From NCBI GenBank assembly GCA_020351895.1, contig CP070672.1, positions 388,634 to 393,755 on the forward strand: DNA of 5,122 bases, written 5' to 3'. Shown in pieces: positions 4,286-5,122 of the stretch. The notes below the pieces were generated by a model that worked only from the letters and a program-made list of their open reading frames with translations, did no database searches and had not been told where the DNA came from. The DNA comes from Thermoplasmata archaeon. GTDB taxonomy: Archaea; Thermoplasmatota; Thermoplasmata; GCA-020350865. How positions within the stretch are numbered: position 1 is the first letter of the stretch; every line of letters begins with the position of its first letter. The translations under genes and the position numbers were made by a program.

Positions 4286-5122
4286 ATCTTTTGGCATACC
4301 AATCTATTTGAACACTTCCTATTCCTTCAACACCCACTTGGAATTGTGTTTCATTTTTAGCCATAATCCAGACATCCTCTGGACCATATGCAGTTAAGAT
4401 TATTGTATTTGGAACAACACCAAGTCCATGACTAATCCAACTTCCATTAGATACTGTAGCAGTACCAGAATTATCTACCTCTCCAGGCACAATCCATTCT
4501 GTGTCAGGAGATTCATCTAATACATCAGGAGAACTTGGTCCATGGGCTGAACCAATTATAACTGTATCTCTAGCATTTGCACTTATTGACCAAGCATAGT
4601 TGGGATTGGTAGCAGCCCACCAATCCCATACAAGACAGTCTATGAATATATTTCCATTTCTCTGAACATTTTTAACACCATCTATACTATATGGTCTTGT
4701 CTGGCATTTGACATCAATAAATGTATTTCTATTTGCAATATTAGTTGCAGTGGCTGATATATTAAAGTCAATAAATGTTTCATATCCCCAAACCATAATT
4801 TTCTCAAATAGATTGCCATTCATCCATGTAGAGCCATCTATTGCCTGGATATGAATACCGTTCTTACACCAGTACATAAAGATATTTTCATATGTGTTCA
4901 TATATTGATATCTGCTGTTATCCATTTTAACTCGTATACCAGTATAGTTATGATTGGGTTCGCCATAATCATTTCTAATAAAGATATTTTCAAATGTACA
5001 ATATATTACCTTTCCTGTAGGACCATCTGAAATTGTCTCGATAATAGCTTCTATATGACCATCTGTTACACTAACATCTAGGTCTCTAATAATGCTTCTT
5101 TCAATATTATGGAAGCAAAAAG
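4284..5122 (-). CDS. Beta-helix protein with C-terminal HGLG tail-type domain, 5' partial
   Basis: The frame is open from the right edge with no stop, so the true start lies outside the window. The Met at 4925 is internal: 65 in-frame codons precede it and it has no SD. Of the visible 278 residues, the first 200 or so are right-handed beta-helix-like rungs with recurring 'N.F..I' steps: CTFENIFIRN, NTYENIFMYWCKNGIHIQ, NLFEKIMVWGYETFIDFN, RNTFIDVKC, GNIFIDCLVWDWW. After a linker (DESPDTEWIVPG) comes a short beta domain: TATVSNGSWISHGLGVVP, then NTIILT, DVWIMAKNETQFQV and IDWYAKR. I associate this domain with tail fibres and surface appendages of phages and archaeal viruses; that is memory, not a search. 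The role would be receptor or polysaccharide binding at a virion or element surface. Sequence is AT-rich with many ATA, TTA and AGA codons, unlike the left half. It ends in TAG and is followed in frame by the small HGL gene. Confidence 0.75.
   Translation of the reverse strand, partial: FCFHNIERSIIRDLDVSVTDGHIEAIIETISDGPTGKVIYCTFENIFIRNDYGEPNHNYTGIRVKMDNSRYQYMNTYENIFMYWCKNGIHIQAIDGSTWMNGNLFEKIMVWGYETFIDFNISATATNIANRNTFIDVKCQTRPYSIDGVKNVQRNGNIFIDCLVWDWWAATNPNYAWSISANARDTVIIGSAHGPSSPDVLDESPDTEWIVPGEVDNSGTATVSNGSWISHGLGVVPNTIILTAYGPEDVWIMAKNETQFQVGVEGIGSVQIDWYAKR

Noticed and set aside
4284..4925. Treating the Met at 4925 as the start of the beta-helix protein
   Set aside because: The same frame stays open for 65 more codons to the window edge with continuing beta-helix-like sequence, and no SD precedes this Met.

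Overview
The window reads as archaeal DNA. Three plus-strand genes are preceded by TATA/BRE-type promoters and by Shine-Dalgarno (SD) sequences of the GGAGGTGA type. The intergenic gap after the first gene carries the T-rich tract typical of archaeal termination. The secreted proteins have signal peptides, N-x-S/T sequons and large beta-rich ectodomains. I would guess a euryarchaeal or Thermoplasmatota-like lineage, but nothing here fixes the taxon.

Layout. Bases 1-288 hold no secure full-size gene. A TATA box lies at 130-137, followed by a long structured leader with a 23-codon ORF (221-292) that ends by overlapping the start of the first large gene. 289-1377 encodes a secreted two-module protein of unknown function. 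1378-1540 holds a T-rich terminator and a second promoter. 1541-3520 encodes a 659-aa surface protein: signal peptide, seven propeller repeats, calcium-binding Asp-rich repeats, coiled-coil stalk, one membrane segment, and a charged tail inside the cell. 3582-3977 is a small four-CxxC zinc-ribbon protein that starts at TTG.

After a 54-base convergent gap, both strand and base composition change. From 4032 to the window end everything is on the minus strand and clearly more AT-rich. First in transcription order is a beta-helix protein with its N-terminus beyond the window. It ends in a short domain of the kind I associate with viral tail or tail-fibre proteins (N..W..HGLG..P....LT......FxV...DWYA). 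Behind it, in the same frame and with its own SD, is a small gene carrying a second copy of that domain. This copy is interrupted by an in-frame TAG, and the domain continues to completion after it, ending at TGA 26 codons later.

How the parts relate. The two secreted plus-strand proteins share a 13-base promoter core (TATAAATGGCCAT) containing the palindrome ATGGCCAT, so they may be co-regulated envelope proteins. The zinc-ribbon gene has a different promoter. The minus-strand block looks like the end of a virus, provirus or other acquired element rather than part of the same system. The most notable observations are the TAG inside a conserved domain, the leader with a coupled upstream ORF and hairpin, and the shared palindromic promoter.
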